NCBI RefSeq assembly: GCF_900107175.1
Contig: NZ_FNOZ01000001.1
Coordinates: 372,001 to 436,000 of the forward strand
Direction: 5' to 3'
DNA: 64,000 nt
DNA from: Modestobacter sp. DSM 44400
GTDB lineage: Bacteria > Actinomycetota > Actinomycetes > Mycobacteriales > Geodermatophilaceae
In this document: positions 37,719 to 45,833 of the stretch, in pieces
Layout of the letters: each line of letters begins with the position of its first letter
Numbering within the stretch: position 1 is the first letter of the stretch
Notes under the pieces: model-generated
The model's input: only the letters and a program-made list of their open reading frames with translations
Databases searched by the model: none
Told to the model about the DNA's origin: nothing
Made by a program: the position numbers and the translations under genes

Positions 37719-37746
37719 CGTAACGACGGGAACGCCGCGTCGTTGA
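37719..37746 (+). promoter_or_regulatory. Sigma-BldN-type promoter of the rsbN-like gene
   Basis: CGTAAC (37719-37724) and CGTTGA (37741-37746) are exactly 16 bp apart. I recall these two hexamers as the published -35/-10 consensus of Streptomyces sigma-BldN, whose targets include rsbN. This implies the sigma factor drives its own anti-sigma gene. Confidence 0.8.
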
Positions 37747-37836
37747 CCCACCGAACGGCGCACTCCGCAACTCGCGGCGGCACCGGTGGACCGGGCAGGA
37801 GCCCGGCCGGAGGACGGCGAGGACCGGGGGAGCACG

Positions 37837-39084
37837 GTGAGGCTGCGGCACCACAGAGCGACCGGCCGCTCCGGCTGCGCGGTCGAGGACGCGCTGCTCG
37901 ACCGGCTGTGCGCCCTGTCCACCGAACTGGCCGCCCGGCCCGACGAGGTGTACCGGGCCGCCGCCCGTAGCCGTCTGGTCGCCATGGCCGCGGTCCGCAC
38001 GCCGGAGACTGGGGCTGTCCGTCGTCCACAGAGCTCGCCCGGCGTGCTCCGCCGACTGCTCGCGCCCAGCTCCGAAGTCGCCCACCGGCGGAGTCGGCTC
38101 ACGGCCGGCCTGACCGGTGCCGCGCTCACCGTCACCGCGCTCGGGGGAATGCTCGCCGTCGCCCAGGACGCCCGCCCCGGCGACCTGCTCTACGGCCTCA
38201 AGGTCGGCAGTGAGCACACCCGGCTGGCGCTGGCCAGCGACTCCACCCGTGGGCTCACGCTGCTCAACTTCGCCACCATCCGGCTGGAGGAGCTCACCGA
38301 GCTCGCCCGGGCCGACGCCTCGGCGCTGCCCGCGGCCGGCGTCCCCTCCTCCGGTGGGCAGACGCTGCTCGCGGCCGGTCCGGACGTCGCGGTGGTCGTC
38401 GACACCCTCGGCACCATGGACGACCAGACCACCAAGGGCACCTGGTGGTTCACCACCCAGGCGGTGCGGTCCCCCGATCCCGCGGCCCTCAGCACGCTGA
38501 TCGGCTGGGCGCGCGGGCAGTCGACCGGGCTGGCCGATCTCGGCACCTCGATCCCGGCCAGTGCCGAGCAGGCGTTCACCGCGTCCGCCGACCTGATCGC
38601 CGCCGTCGCCACGCGCGGTGTCGCGCTGGAGGAGGCGGTGACCTGCGCGAGCGGGCCGGCCGTCGACGGCACCGACGACCTGGGACCGGTGCCCGCGCCC
38701 TGCCCGCCGCCGGCCGTGCCGTCCGGCACCACGGCGCCGACCGCCCCCGGCACGGGCAGCACCGGCAGCACGGCCGCCATCCCGACGACCGACGTCGTCC
38801 CACCGGGTGCGGCCGGGCTGCCCAGCCTTCCCGCGCCCTCCTCGGGAGACAGCCTGCCGGTGTCCGGCGGCGGAGCCGCGACCACCCCGGCGCTCCCCGG
38901 CAGCGGCGGCAGCCTGCCGGCACCGCCCAGCATCGGCGTCCCCGGCTCGGGCGGCCTGCCACTGCCGCCGCTGCCCACCGGCACGGCCACGTCGACGACC
39001 CCGCCGCTCATCCAGATCCCGCTGCCGGTGGTGCCCCCGCGGTCCACGCCGGTGTGCATCGGGGCGATCTGCATCGGGGCCTAG
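37837..39084 (+). CDS. Membrane anti-sigma factor, RsbN-like (DUF5667)
   Basis: A cytoplasmic N-terminal part of about 85 residues binds the sigma factor in Streptomyces RsbN. Here it is followed by one transmembrane helix (about 90-110), then the extracytoplasmic DUF5667 region (ARPGDLLYGLKVGSEHTRLALA). The last 130 residues are Pro/Ser/Thr/Gly-rich and end with VCIGAICIGA. GTG 37837 was chosen for the GGGGGAG just upstream; GTG 37786 is possible. The 167-bp gap after the sigma gene carries its own promoter. No catalytic feature is seen. Confidence 0.85.
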   Translation: MRLRHHRATGRSGCAVEDALLDRLCALSTELAARPDEVYRAAARSRLVAMAAVRTPETGAVRRPQSSPGVLRRLLAPSSEVAHRRSRLTAGLTGAALTVTALGGMLAVAQDARPGDLLYGLKVGSEHTRLALASDSTRGLTLLNFATIRLEELTELARADASALPAAGVPSSGGQTLLAAGPDVAVVVDTLGTMDDQTTKGTWWFTTQAVRSPDPAALSTLIGWARGQSTGLADLGTSIPASAEQAFTASADLIAAVATRGVALEEAVTCASGPAVDGTDDLGPVPAPCPPPAVPSGTTAPTAPGTGSTGSTAAIPTTDVVPPGAAGLPSLPAPSSGDSLPVSGGGAATTPALPGSGGSLPAPPSIGVPGSGGLPLPPLPTGTATSTTPPLIQIPLPVVPPRSTPVCIGAICIGA

Positions 39085-39150
39085 GACGGCGGCACTAGGG
39101 TCGGGCCGGGGGCCCCGGCTGCCCCCGGTCCCGTCGCCGTAGCCCCTGGG

Positions 39151-40074
39151 GTGCACAGAATGGTGAGAGTGCGCTTCCGCGGCAGGTCGGCGCGGATGCC
39201 GTCCGACCTGGTCGACGAGGAGACGCGCGCCCAGGTCGCCGGCGAGGCGTCGGCCGCCGCCGCGGAGACCGACGTGGCCGCCGCCCCGGCGCCGGACCGC
39301 ACCGCGGCGGCGTTCTTCGATGTCGACAACACGATGATGATGGGCGCCTCGCTGTTCTGGTTCGCCCGCGGACTGGCCGCCCGCGAGTACTTCACCGGTC
39401 GTGACGTCGCCTCGTTCGTCTGGCAGCAGGCCAAGTTCCGGGTCGCGGGCACCGAGAGCAGCATCGACATGCACACCGTGCGCGACAACGCGCTCGCCTT
39501 CGTCGCCGGCCGCCCGGTCGAGGAGATCGAGCAGGCCAGTGAGGAGATCTACGACGAGTTGATGGCCGACCGCATCTGGTCAGGCACCCGACTGCTCGCC
39601 CAGCAACACCTCGACGCCGGTCAGCGGGTCTGGCTGGTCACCGCCACCCCGGTCGAGCTGGCCTCGATCATCGCCCACCGGCTCGGCCTGACCGGCGCCC
39701 TCGGCACGGTCGCCGAGGTGGTCGACGGGCGATTCACCGGCCGGCTGGTCGGCGAGCTCATGCACGGCGAGGCCAAGGCGCGGGCGGTGCGTGCCCTCGC
39801 CGAGCGGGAGTGCCTGGAACTCTCCCGGTGCACCGCCTACAGCGACTCCACCAACGACCTGCCCATGCTCACCGAGGTCGGCACCGCGGTGGCCGTGAAC
39901 CCCGACTCCGAGTTGCGGTCGGTGGCGCGCTCCCGGGGATGGCAGGTCAAGGACTTCCGAACCGGCCGCAAGGTGGCCAGGATCGGCGTCCCCACCATGG
40001 GCGTGGCGGCGCTGTCCGGCGGCGTCGTCGGCGGCCTGGTCGCGTTGCGGCGTCGCAACCGCTGGCCGTTCTGA
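39151..40074 (+). CDS. HAD-IB family phosphatase (SerB-like)
   Basis: 307 residues. The catalytic Asp motif is [17 protein letters not shown] near residue 55, motif II is VTATPVELA near 170, and the Lys region and motif [21 protein letters not shown] are near 230. A hydrophobic C-terminal segment ([17 protein letters not shown]-like) may anchor it to the membrane. Related actinobacterial proteins sit next to bldN/rsbN in Streptomyces and as Rv0505c in M. tuberculosis. Natural substrate uncertain. GTG 39151 or ATG 39160 could start it. Confidence 0.88.
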   Translation: MHRMVRVRFRGRSARMPSDLVDEETRAQVAGEASAAAAETDVAAAPAPDRTAAAFFDVDNTMMMGASLFWFARGLAAREYFTGRDVASFVWQQAKFRVAGTESSIDMHTVRDNALAFVAGRPVEEIEQASEEIYDELMADRIWSGTRLLAQQHLDAGQRVWLVTATPVELASIIAHRLGLTGALGTVAEVVDGRFTGRLVGELMHGEAKARAVRALAERECLELSRCTAYSDSTNDLPMLTEVGTAVAVNPDSELRSVARSRGWQVKDFRTGRKVARIGVPTMGVAALSGGVVGGLVALRRRNRWPF

Positions 40075-40077
40075 GCT

Positions 40078-40139
40078 GGACGGCCTCGCTGCAGGGGCCC
40101 GCGCCGAGCGTGCGAGGCGTGGGGGGCAGCGAGGTCCTT
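40078..40139. repeat. 62-bp nested-hairpin repeat, copy 2 (bidirectional terminator)
   Basis: Reverse-oriented copy of the element at 20609-20670, again filling a convergent gap (HAD phosphatase and acyltransferase stops). The outer stem is CCTCGCTGC (40084-40092) with GCAGCGAGG (40126-40134). Aligning it to copy 1 needs only a few 1-bp gaps. Confidence 0.75.
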
Positions 40140-41044
40140 CAACTGAAGACTGAGCGGCGCTCGAGCAGCAGTCGATACAGCGAGTGCTGGATGGTCTCGC
40201 GGACCTGGTCGGTGAGGTTGAACACCACCATCGGGTCGTCGGCAGCGGCGGGGCCGTAGGACGCCGTCTCGATCGGCTCGCCGAAGGCGATGAACCACTT
40301 CGAGGGCAAGGGGACCGCGCCGAGCAGGCCCAGCAGCGGGAATGTCGGGGTGATCGGGAAGTACGGCAGTCCGAGCAGCCGGGCAACGGTCTTGGCGTTG
40401 CCGATCATCGGGTAGATCTCCTCCGCCCCGACGATCGCGCAGGGCACGATCGGCGACCCGGTGCGCAGTGCCGCCGTGACGAACCCGCCCCGTCCGAAGC
40501 GCTGCAGCGTGTACCGCTCGCTGAACGGCTTGCCCACGCCTTTGAAGCCCTCGGGGAAGACCCCGACCAGCTCTCCGGCCCCCAGCAGGCGCTCGGCGTC
40601 CTCGTTGCAGGCCAGCGTGGTGCCCATCTTGCGGGCCATCGACCCCAGCACCGGCAGCTGGAACACCAGGTCGGCGCCCAACAGTCGCAGCCGCCGGGAC
40701 GCCGGGTGCTCGTCGTGCAGCGCCACCGTCGCCATCAGCGCGTCGACCGGGATCGTGCCGGAGTGGTTGGCCACCACCAGGGCGCCGCCGGTGTCGGGCA
40801 CGTTGTCCAGGCCTTGGGTCTCCACCCGGAACCACCGGGAGAACAACGGCCGCAGCGCCGGCAGCAGCACGTGGTCGGTGAGGTCGGCATCGAAGCCGAA
40901 CTCGTCGGTGTCGTAGTCGCCGGTCAGTCGGCCGCGCAGGAACTCCAGCGCCCCGGCCAGCTGCTCGTCCCAGTCCGCCGAGGAGGGCGGCCCCGGTGAC
41001 TCGTCGTCCTCGGGTCGTAGTGGGATCACCCGCGCCTCAGGCAC
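40139..41044 (-). CDS. Lysophospholipid acyltransferase family protein
   Basis: PlsC-type acyltransferase (301 residues): the HX4D motif is in VVANHSGTIPVDALM near residue 92, block III is VGVFPEGFKGVGK near 160, and IVPCAIVGAEEIYPMIG follows. An acidic N-terminal stretch of about 35 residues precedes it. Likely role: acylation of lysophosphatidate or a related lipid. The M. tuberculosis homologue is Rv0502, in the same order. The GTG start has AAGGAGGT five bases upstream, one of the strongest sites here. Confidence 0.88.
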   Translation of the reverse strand: MPEARVIPLRPEDDESPGPPSSADWDEQLAGALEFLRGRLTGDYDTDEFGFDADLTDHVLLPALRPLFSRWFRVETQGLDNVPDTGGALVVANHSGTIPVDALMATVALHDEHPASRRLRLLGADLVFQLPVLGSMARKMGTTLACNEDAERLLGAGELVGVFPEGFKGVGKPFSERYTLQRFGRGGFVTAALRTGSPIVPCAIVGAEEIYPMIGNAKTVARLLGLPYFPITPTFPLLGLLGAVPLPSKWFIAFGEPIETASYGPAAADDPMVVFNLTDQVRETIQHSLYRLLLERRSVFS

Positions 41045-41086
41045 CGGGCACCTCCTTTCCCCGGGCACCGGTCACCCGTCGATCGG

Positions 41087-42202
41087 TCACAGGTCGCGCA
41101 CCGCACGCAGTCCTGGCACCACCGGCGCGGGGTCGCGCCGGTGCAGCAGGGACCGGCCGGCCGCCATTCCGCCGGCGAACCGGGCGACCACGGACTGCGC
41201 GCCGCCGGTGACGCTGCCGATCAGCTCGGCGGCGACCACCGGGGCCAGGGTCCGGCCGTAGTCGGCCAGCGCAGCGGAGGTGGTGTAGCGGGGCGAGTAG
41301 CCGAACTCCTCGCGCAGCACCCGGGTGTCCAAGACCCGCCCCGAGTGCAGCAGGTGCATCTGCTCCGGAGACCAGTCGACCAGACCGGTACGCCGGGTGA
41401 GGCGCGACAGCGAGCCGACCGCCGGACCCGGGACCGGGGCGGCGATGCGGCCGAGCCGGCGGATGGCCTGGGACATCAGCACGGTGCCGGGGGCGCCGAC
41501 GTTGACCGTGCCGGTGAAGTTCCCGGTCGTGGCGCGCGCCAGGACGGCGAGCGCGTCGTCCTCGTGCAGCAGCTGCAGCCTGGCGTCCCGGCCCAGTTCC
41601 GTGGGCACCACGGGCAGTCGGAAGAAGCTGGTCAGGAGGGAGTCGATCCGCGGGCCGATGAAGTGGGCGAACCGCAGGACGGCGACGTCGACGTCGGGAC
41701 GGCGGCGCGCGAAGGAACGCACGTACCCCTCGATGTCCAGGCTGTCCTTGCCGAGACCGCCGCTGGGCATCCGCCGAGCCTGCATGGACTCGGTGAACAC
41801 GGCCGGGTCGCGGGGGCTGGCGCCATAGACCGCGCTGGTGGACTTCAGCACGAAGCGGCGCACCGACGTCGCCCGTTGGCAGGCAGCCAGCAGTTGCATG
41901 CTCCCGATGACGTTGAGTTCCTTCATCGGGACCCGGCCGCCGGCACCGCCGGGGGTGGCGCTGATGTTCATGTGCACCACGGTGTCGACCGCCGCAGAAT
42001 CGATGACCTTGGCAATCAGCGGGTTGCGGATGTCGGCCCGGACGAACTCGGTGCGGCCGAGGCGACGGAGCACCTCCGGGCCCGGGGGGACGGTGTCCAC
42101 CCCGATGACCCGCTCGATCGTCGGGTCGGCCGCGAGCTCGGCCGCCAGCGCACCGCCCAGCCACCGGCTGACACCGGTGACGAGCACAACCGCGGGCGGC
42201 AC
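41087..42202 (-). CDS. NAD-dependent epimerase/dehydratase family protein (Rv0501 GalE2-like)
   Basis: Extended SDR fold, 371 residues. The N-terminal NAD motif is VLVTGVSRWLGGALA, with VGVDT and FVRADIRNP following. The expected SDR Tyr-x3-Lys is not obvious in the STSAVYGASPR region, so catalysis may be atypical. The C-terminal half is variable with a hydrophobic patch. The substrate is unknown, and GalE activity should not be assumed. The GTG at 42202 lies 10 bp after bS22, within the HTH-bS22-epimerase-acyltransferase run. Confidence 0.82.
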   Translation of the reverse strand: MPPAVVLVTGVSRWLGGALAAELAADPTIERVIGVDTVPPGPEVLRRLGRTEFVRADIRNPLIAKVIDSAAVDTVVHMNISATPGGAGGRVPMKELNVIGSMQLLAACQRATSVRRFVLKSTSAVYGASPRDPAVFTESMQARRMPSGGLGKDSLDIEGYVRSFARRRPDVDVAVLRFAHFIGPRIDSLLTSFFRLPVVPTELGRDARLQLLHEDDALAVLARATTGNFTGTVNVGAPGTVLMSQAIRRLGRIAAPVPGPAVGSLSRLTRRTGLVDWSPEQMHLLHSGRVLDTRVLREEFGYSPRYTTSAALADYGRTLAPVVAAELIGSVTGGAQSVVARFAGGMAAGRSLLHRRDPAPVVPGLRAVRDL

Positions 42203-42212
42203 GAGCGTCAGC

Positions 42213-42311
42213 TCACTTCTTGTTGCGTCGCTGGACGCGGGTCTTCTTGAGGAGCTTGCGGTGCTTCTTCTTCGCCATCCGCTTGCGGCGCTTCTTGATG
42301 ACCGAACCCAT
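42213..42311 (-). CDS. 30S ribosomal protein bS22 (AURKAIP1/COX24-like), 32 residues
   Basis: The 32-codon frame [20 protein letters not shown] plus twelve more residues ending RVQRRNKK is a highly basic peptide. It matches the mycobacterial ribosomal peptide bS22 (Rv0500B). The ATG at 42311 has GGGAG six bases upstream. It lies between the HTH gene (Rv0500A-like) and the epimerase (Rv0501-like), exactly as in M. tuberculosis. More than half the residues are Lys or Arg, as expected for an rRNA-binding peptide. Confidence 0.93.
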   Translation of the reverse strand: MGSVIKKRRKRMAKKKHRKLLKKTRVQRRNKK

Positions 42312-42406
42312 GTCGAACTCCCGACGTCGTGGTCGCGTGGCGGCCGGGGCGGGGAACCGGGATCGGTCCCGCCGGGCACCACGCGGGGTGAACAGCTCGT
42401 GCGCGG

Positions 42407-42430
42407 GCCGCCCCCGGCGAAGGGGGCGGC
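42407..42430. promoter_or_regulatory. Hairpin in the bS22 leader
   Basis: A 9-bp perfect stem (GCCGCCCCC at 42407-42415, complement at 42422-42430) with a six-base loop, about 95 bp upstream of the bS22 ATG. TACGCT (42451-42446, minus) could be a -10 just upstream, which would place the hairpin in the 5' leader. It could equally end the HTH transcript. Confidence 0.4.
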
Positions 42431-42494
42431 ATCGCTCGGCGCCCGAGCGTACCCGGCGTCCGGGACCAGCCTGGACTCAGGCGATGCCGGTGGC

Positions 42495-42580
42495 GTGACT
42501 TACGCGATGACGACGGCGCGACTGCGCGCGCCGGTCCGCTCCTCGCTCGGCGGCCCAGGGCGATGCTCCCGACGCTGTCG
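42495..42580. repeat. REP-like spacer downstream of the HTH gene
   Basis: Starting at the HTH gene TGA, the minus strand has GGGAGCATCG, GGGCCGCCGAGCGAGGAGCGG blocks like those in the nuoB-nuoC and nuoG-nuoH spacers. No coding potential seen. Confidence 0.4.
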
Positions 42581-42934
42581 TCACGCGATGTCGGTGTACG
42601 CGTCGCGCAGGTACTCGTGCACCGCACGCTCCGGCACGCGGAAGGAACGGCCGACCCGGACGGCGGAGAGCTCGCCCCCGTGGACCAGGCGGTAGACCGT
42701 CATCTTGGAGACCCGCATGAGGGCGGCGACCTCGGCAACGGTGAGGAACTGGACGGCCGCGCGGGGCGCCGGGACGGCGGTGCGCTGACCGACCGGGACG
42801 GCAGCCGGGTGGGCGGCCGGGATGGGCCGGCCGAGCGAGGCGGCGGACATCGGCCGGCCGACAGGCCGCGGCACCGGGACACCCGGGCGAGAGGTTTGCA
42901 CGATTGCGCGCTGGGGCATGGACACGTCGATCAT
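42581..42934 (-). CDS. Excisionase-family HTH DNA-binding protein (Rv0500A/BdtA-like)
   Basis: 117 residues. The first 60 are Pro/Ala/Val-rich and variable. The last 55 form a MerR-like HTH_17 domain: FLTVAEVAALMRVSKMTVYR, LVHGGELSAVRVGRSFRVP and the C-terminal helix AVHEYLRDAY. Nearly identical to M. tuberculosis Rv0500A in this domain. Probably a small transcription factor; targets unknown. The ATG at 42934 is uncertain because GGAG abuts it directly; ATG 42919 is the alternative. Confidence 0.85.
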   Translation of the reverse strand: MIDVSMPQRAIVQTSRPGVPVPRPVGRPMSAASLGRPIPAAHPAAVPVGQRTAVPAPRAAVQFLTVAEVAALMRVSKMTVYRLVHGGELSAVRVGRSFRVPERAVHEYLRDAYTDIA

Positions 42935-43307
42935 CTCCGGTTTCAGCACGAGTCGGGCCACCGGCTTCCCCACCGGCGGACGGGACACGCACGTGCTGTT
43001 GCTGAGAACCCTAGGGGGACCGGAGTGACAGAAGCGATGGGTGAAACGGACAGGCGGACCGGTCCGTCCTGGGCACAAGTGGACAGAAACACAGCGTGAC
43101 ACTCCTGTGACCGCGTGTTGTCCACAAGCTCATCAGTCGACATGGCGGTTCTCCACAGGCTTCTGTGGAGAACTACCTGCATGTGATTCGCATGGTGCGC
43201 GGTGGGTCACACGGCCACCACACGCCGCATTCGCCGTCCGCGCGGCCTGACGTAGCGCCGTCCGGGGGTCACGCAACGCACTGGACGAGACGGCCCGCCG
43301 ACGGCGT
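42935..43307. promoter_or_regulatory. 373-bp gene-free region with DnaA-box-like sites and a perfect inverted repeat
   Basis: Between proC and the HTH gene. TTGTCCACA (43118-43126) matches the actinobacterial DnaA-box consensus exactly. TTCTCCACA (43149-43157) and its complement (43164-43172) are one-mismatch boxes, and together they form an 11-bp perfect inverted repeat (43148-43158 and 43163-43173, loop GCTT). No convincing open frame. May regulate the HTH gene or bind DnaA. Confidence 0.5.
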
Positions 43308-44144
43308 TCAGTCCGCCCGGCCGAGCTCCACCGAACGGTCGTGCGCCGCCTCGATGGCCGCGATCAGCGCCGCCCGCACACCGTGCCGCTCGAGCTCCCG
43401 GATGGCCGCGATCGTCGTTCCGCCGGGGCTGGTGACAGCCTCTCGCAACTGCACCGGGTGCTCCCCCGAGTCCCGCAGCATCACCGCCGCGCCGAGCGCG
43501 GTCTGCACGATGAGGTCGGCCGCCACCGTGCGCGGCAGGCCGAGGAGGATGCCGGCGTCGATCATCGCCTCGACGAGGAAGAAGAAGTAGGCCGGCCCGC
43601 TGCCCGACAGCGCTGTGACGGCGTCCTGCTGGCTCTCCGGGACCCGCCGCACCTGACCGACCGGCGCGAGCAACGCCTCGGCCTCGTCCAGGTGCGCCTC
43701 GGTGGCGTGCGCCCCGGCCGAGAGCACGCTCATCCCCTCGTCGACCAGGGCCGGGGTGTTGGGCATGACCCGCACCACCGGCGTGCCCGCGGGCAGCGCC
43801 GCCTCGATCCGCGCGGTGGGCACGCCGGCGGCGACGGAGACCACCAGGTGTTGTGAGGTGACGTGCGGGGACAGCAGCCCCAGCAGGGTATCGATGTCCT
43901 GGGGCTTGACGGCCAGCAGCAGCACCCGCGCCCGCTGGGCCGCCGTGGCGAGGTCCACCGCGTCCACGCCGTAGCGCTCGGCGAGCTCCGCGGCCCGGGC
44001 CGGACTCCGCTCGACCACCGCGATGGCCCCGGCGCCGGGGCCGGTCCCGCCGTCCCGCGCCTGGCGCACGAGCCCGGCGAGCAGCGCCTCGCCGATCTTG
44101 CCGCCGCCGACGATGGCCAGTCCCGAGCGTCCGCCTGTGGTCAC
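43308..44144 (-). CDS. proC: Pyrroline-5-carboxylate reductase
   Basis: Last step of proline synthesis, NAD(P)H-dependent. The 278-residue product has the Rossmann start LAIVGGGKIGEALLAGL, VVRVMPNTPALVDEGMSVL near 120, and the signature region SGSGPAYFFFLVEAM with TSPGGTTIAAI near 230. The GTG at 44144 is preceded by TACGGT ending seven bases before it (leaderless). The Met 71 residues further upstream would place the start in antisense of the PfpI-like gene. Same neighbours as Rv0500. Confidence 0.94.
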   Translation of the reverse strand: MTTGGRSGLAIVGGGKIGEALLAGLVRQARDGGTGPGAGAIAVVERSPARAAELAERYGVDAVDLATAAQRARVLLLAVKPQDIDTLLGLLSPHVTSQHLVVSVAAGVPTARIEAALPAGTPVVRVMPNTPALVDEGMSVLSAGAHATEAHLDEAEALLAPVGQVRRVPESQQDAVTALSGSGPAYFFFLVEAMIDAGILLGLPRTVAADLIVQTALGAAVMLRDSGEHPVQLREAVTSPGGTTIAAIRELERHGVRAALIAAIEAAHDRSVELGRAD

Positions 44145-44201
44145 GGCGGCGACCGTAGTGCCGGGCGTGTGCCCCGTGGGGGCCTGGGGTAGCCGCCGGC
44201 C

Positions 44202-44734
44202 GTGACGGATGAACTCAGCGGGAAGCGGGTGGCCGTGCTGGCCACCGACGGAGTCGAGCAGGTCGAGCCGGACCGGCCCTGGCAGGCACTGGTCGACGCC
44301 GGCGCCGAACCCCGGCTCGTCAACCTCGGGGCCGGCACCATCACCGCCTGCGACCACATCGAGGCCGGTGACACGAGACCGTCGACCTGACCCTCGCCGA
44401 CGCCGACCCCGCGTCCTTCGACGCGCTGCTGCTGCCCGGCGGCGTCATCAACGGCGACTTCGTCGGCGCGGACGAAGTCGCCGTGGCGTCCGTACGGGCC
44501 CTTGTCGACGCGGGCAAGCCGATCGGGGCGATCTGCCACGCCCCGTGGGTGCTCATCGAGGCCGGCGCGGTGCGGGGCCGGCGGATGACGTCGCGGCCCT
44601 CGCTGCAGATCGACCTGCGCAACGCCGGCGCCGACTGGGTGGACGAGGAGGTCGTCGTCGACGGCACCCTCACCACCAGCCGCAGGCCCGACGACCTCGA
44701 TGCCTTCAGCACGACGATCGTCGCCCGCGGCTGA
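44202..44734 (+). pseudogene. DJ-1/PfpI family gene with a single-base frameshift
   Basis: The first frame (44202-44390) encodes the N-terminal half (GKRVAVLATDGVEQVE, ...DHIEAGD) and then hits a stop. The second half continues in another frame: HETVDLTLADADPASFDALL, LLPGGVING, then the nucleophile elbow GAICHAPWVLIEAGAV with its Cys, to 44734. Restoring one C near 44372 (GACAC to GACCAC) joins them into a normal protein of about 177 residues. Either a recent pseudogene or an assembly error. Family members are deglycase- or protease-like stress proteins. Confidence 0.85.
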
Positions 44735-44759
44735 CCGGCCCGGACCGGCTGCCGCCGGG

Positions 44760-45833
44760 TCAGCCGGCGGCGAGCAACGCCGCAGCAGGCGCGATGACCA
44801 GCAGGGTCGCGGCGAACAGCAGGACGGCGAGCAGGGGGACGCCCAGGGCCGACTGGCCGCGGCGGTGCCGCCAGGCCGACACCCCGGCGACCAGCGCGGT
44901 CACGGTGAGCGGGGCCGCGACGACGGCCACGTAGGGCAGCAGCTCCCACAGCACGGTGAAGGCGAAGTAGATTCCGATGCCCGCACCCACGGCCAGCACC
45001 AGCTCCCCGGCGAACCGGGCCCACGCCAGGATGCCAGCCGGGCCGCTCGGCGCCGGGGCGCCGTCCCCCCCGACGTCGAGGTCATCGGCGCCGCCGGACG
45101 CCCCCCGGCTGCGGGAACCCTGCAGCGCGGGGATCGCCGCCGTGCTCGGCCCCGAGGGCCCGGGCATGGCGCCCGGGACCAGCCCAGGTGGCAGCGAGGC
45201 ATCCGTGCTGCGCCGGCCGTGCACCGGCACATCGGGGGACACCGGCGTGCGGGGAGCCGGTGCCACGGGAGTCGCGGCGGCCGCGGTGGACGCGATTCCG
45301 GGGCTGCGCGGCGGAGGGGTCCGCGCGGGGACCTCGCGTCCGGGGGTGTTCCGCGGCGGGGTGGTACGCCCGGACAGGTCCCCGGCCGGCGCTGGGGGGC
45401 CGGCGCCGGCCGGCATGCTCGCCTCGCGGGACACGGCGGCCTCCGGCGCCGGCTTCAGCCGGCTCGGGGGCTGGTCCTCCGGCGCGGGACGGGCGGGCCA
45501 GCCGGCCCGGCGATCGCCGTCGCGCCGGCGGTCCGGTCGCGTGCCGAACTCCGACTCCAGGCCGTGCTCGCGCAGGATCTCGGCATACGGGGCAGCCGAC
45601 TGCGACGGCGTCGAGCGGGGCGGGGTGGTGCGCGGGGAGGGATCACCAGGCGGCCGCAACTTGCTGCGGGGCTGGTCCTCCGGTGCCGGGCGGGCGGGCC
45701 AGTCGGCCTTCGGCTCGTTGTCCCGCCGCCGGCGACCAGGGCGCGTGCCGAGCTCGGTCTCCAGACCGTGCTCCTGGAGAATTTCGGCGAGCGAGCGAAC
45801 GCTGTGTTCCCCGGTGTCCCCCGACTGCGCCAT
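44760..45833 (-). CDS. Repeat-containing membrane protein (Rv0497-like position)
   Basis: 357 residues. The cytoplasmic N-terminal 240 residues are Pro/Arg/Ser-rich and contain two copies of a module starting [20 protein letters not shown] (about residue 17) and [20 protein letters not shown] (about residue 90). Each runs on to [11 protein letters not shown]. The C-terminal third has three or four hydrophobic helices. Function unknown; M. tuberculosis Rv0497 is a comparable membrane protein next to ppx. The ATG at 45833 shares a base with the ppx stop; GTG 45836 is also possible. Confidence 0.8.
   Translation of the reverse strand: MAQSGDTGEHSVRSLAEILQEHGLETELGTRPGRRRRDNEPKADWPARPAPEDQPRSKLRPPGDPSPRTTPPRSTPSQSAAPYAEILREHGLESEFGTRPDRRRDGDRRAGWPARPAPEDQPPSRLKPAPEAAVSREASMPAGAGPPAPAGDLSGRTTPPRNTPGREVPARTPPPRSPGIASTAAAATPVAPAPRTPVSPDVPVHGRRSTDASLPPGLVPGAMPGPSGPSTAAIPALQGSRSRGASGGADDLDVGGDGAPAPSGPAGILAWARFAGELVLAVGAGIGIYFAFTVLWELLPYVAVVAAPLTVTALVAGVSAWRHRRGQSALGVPLLAVLLFAATLLVIAPAAALLAAG

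Noticed and set aside
43118-43173. Chromosomal origin of replication
   Set aside because: Only three DnaA-like boxes, no dnaA, dnaN or AT-rich unwinding region nearby.
43148-43173. Rho-independent terminator of proC
   Set aside because: The stem is perfect, but it lies 135 bp after the proC stop, has no T-run, and is built of DnaA-box-like sequence.
44209-44934. A 241-codon plus-strand frame over the PfpI-like gene
   Set aside because: Arg-rich out-of-frame translation; the real family residues are in the other two frames.
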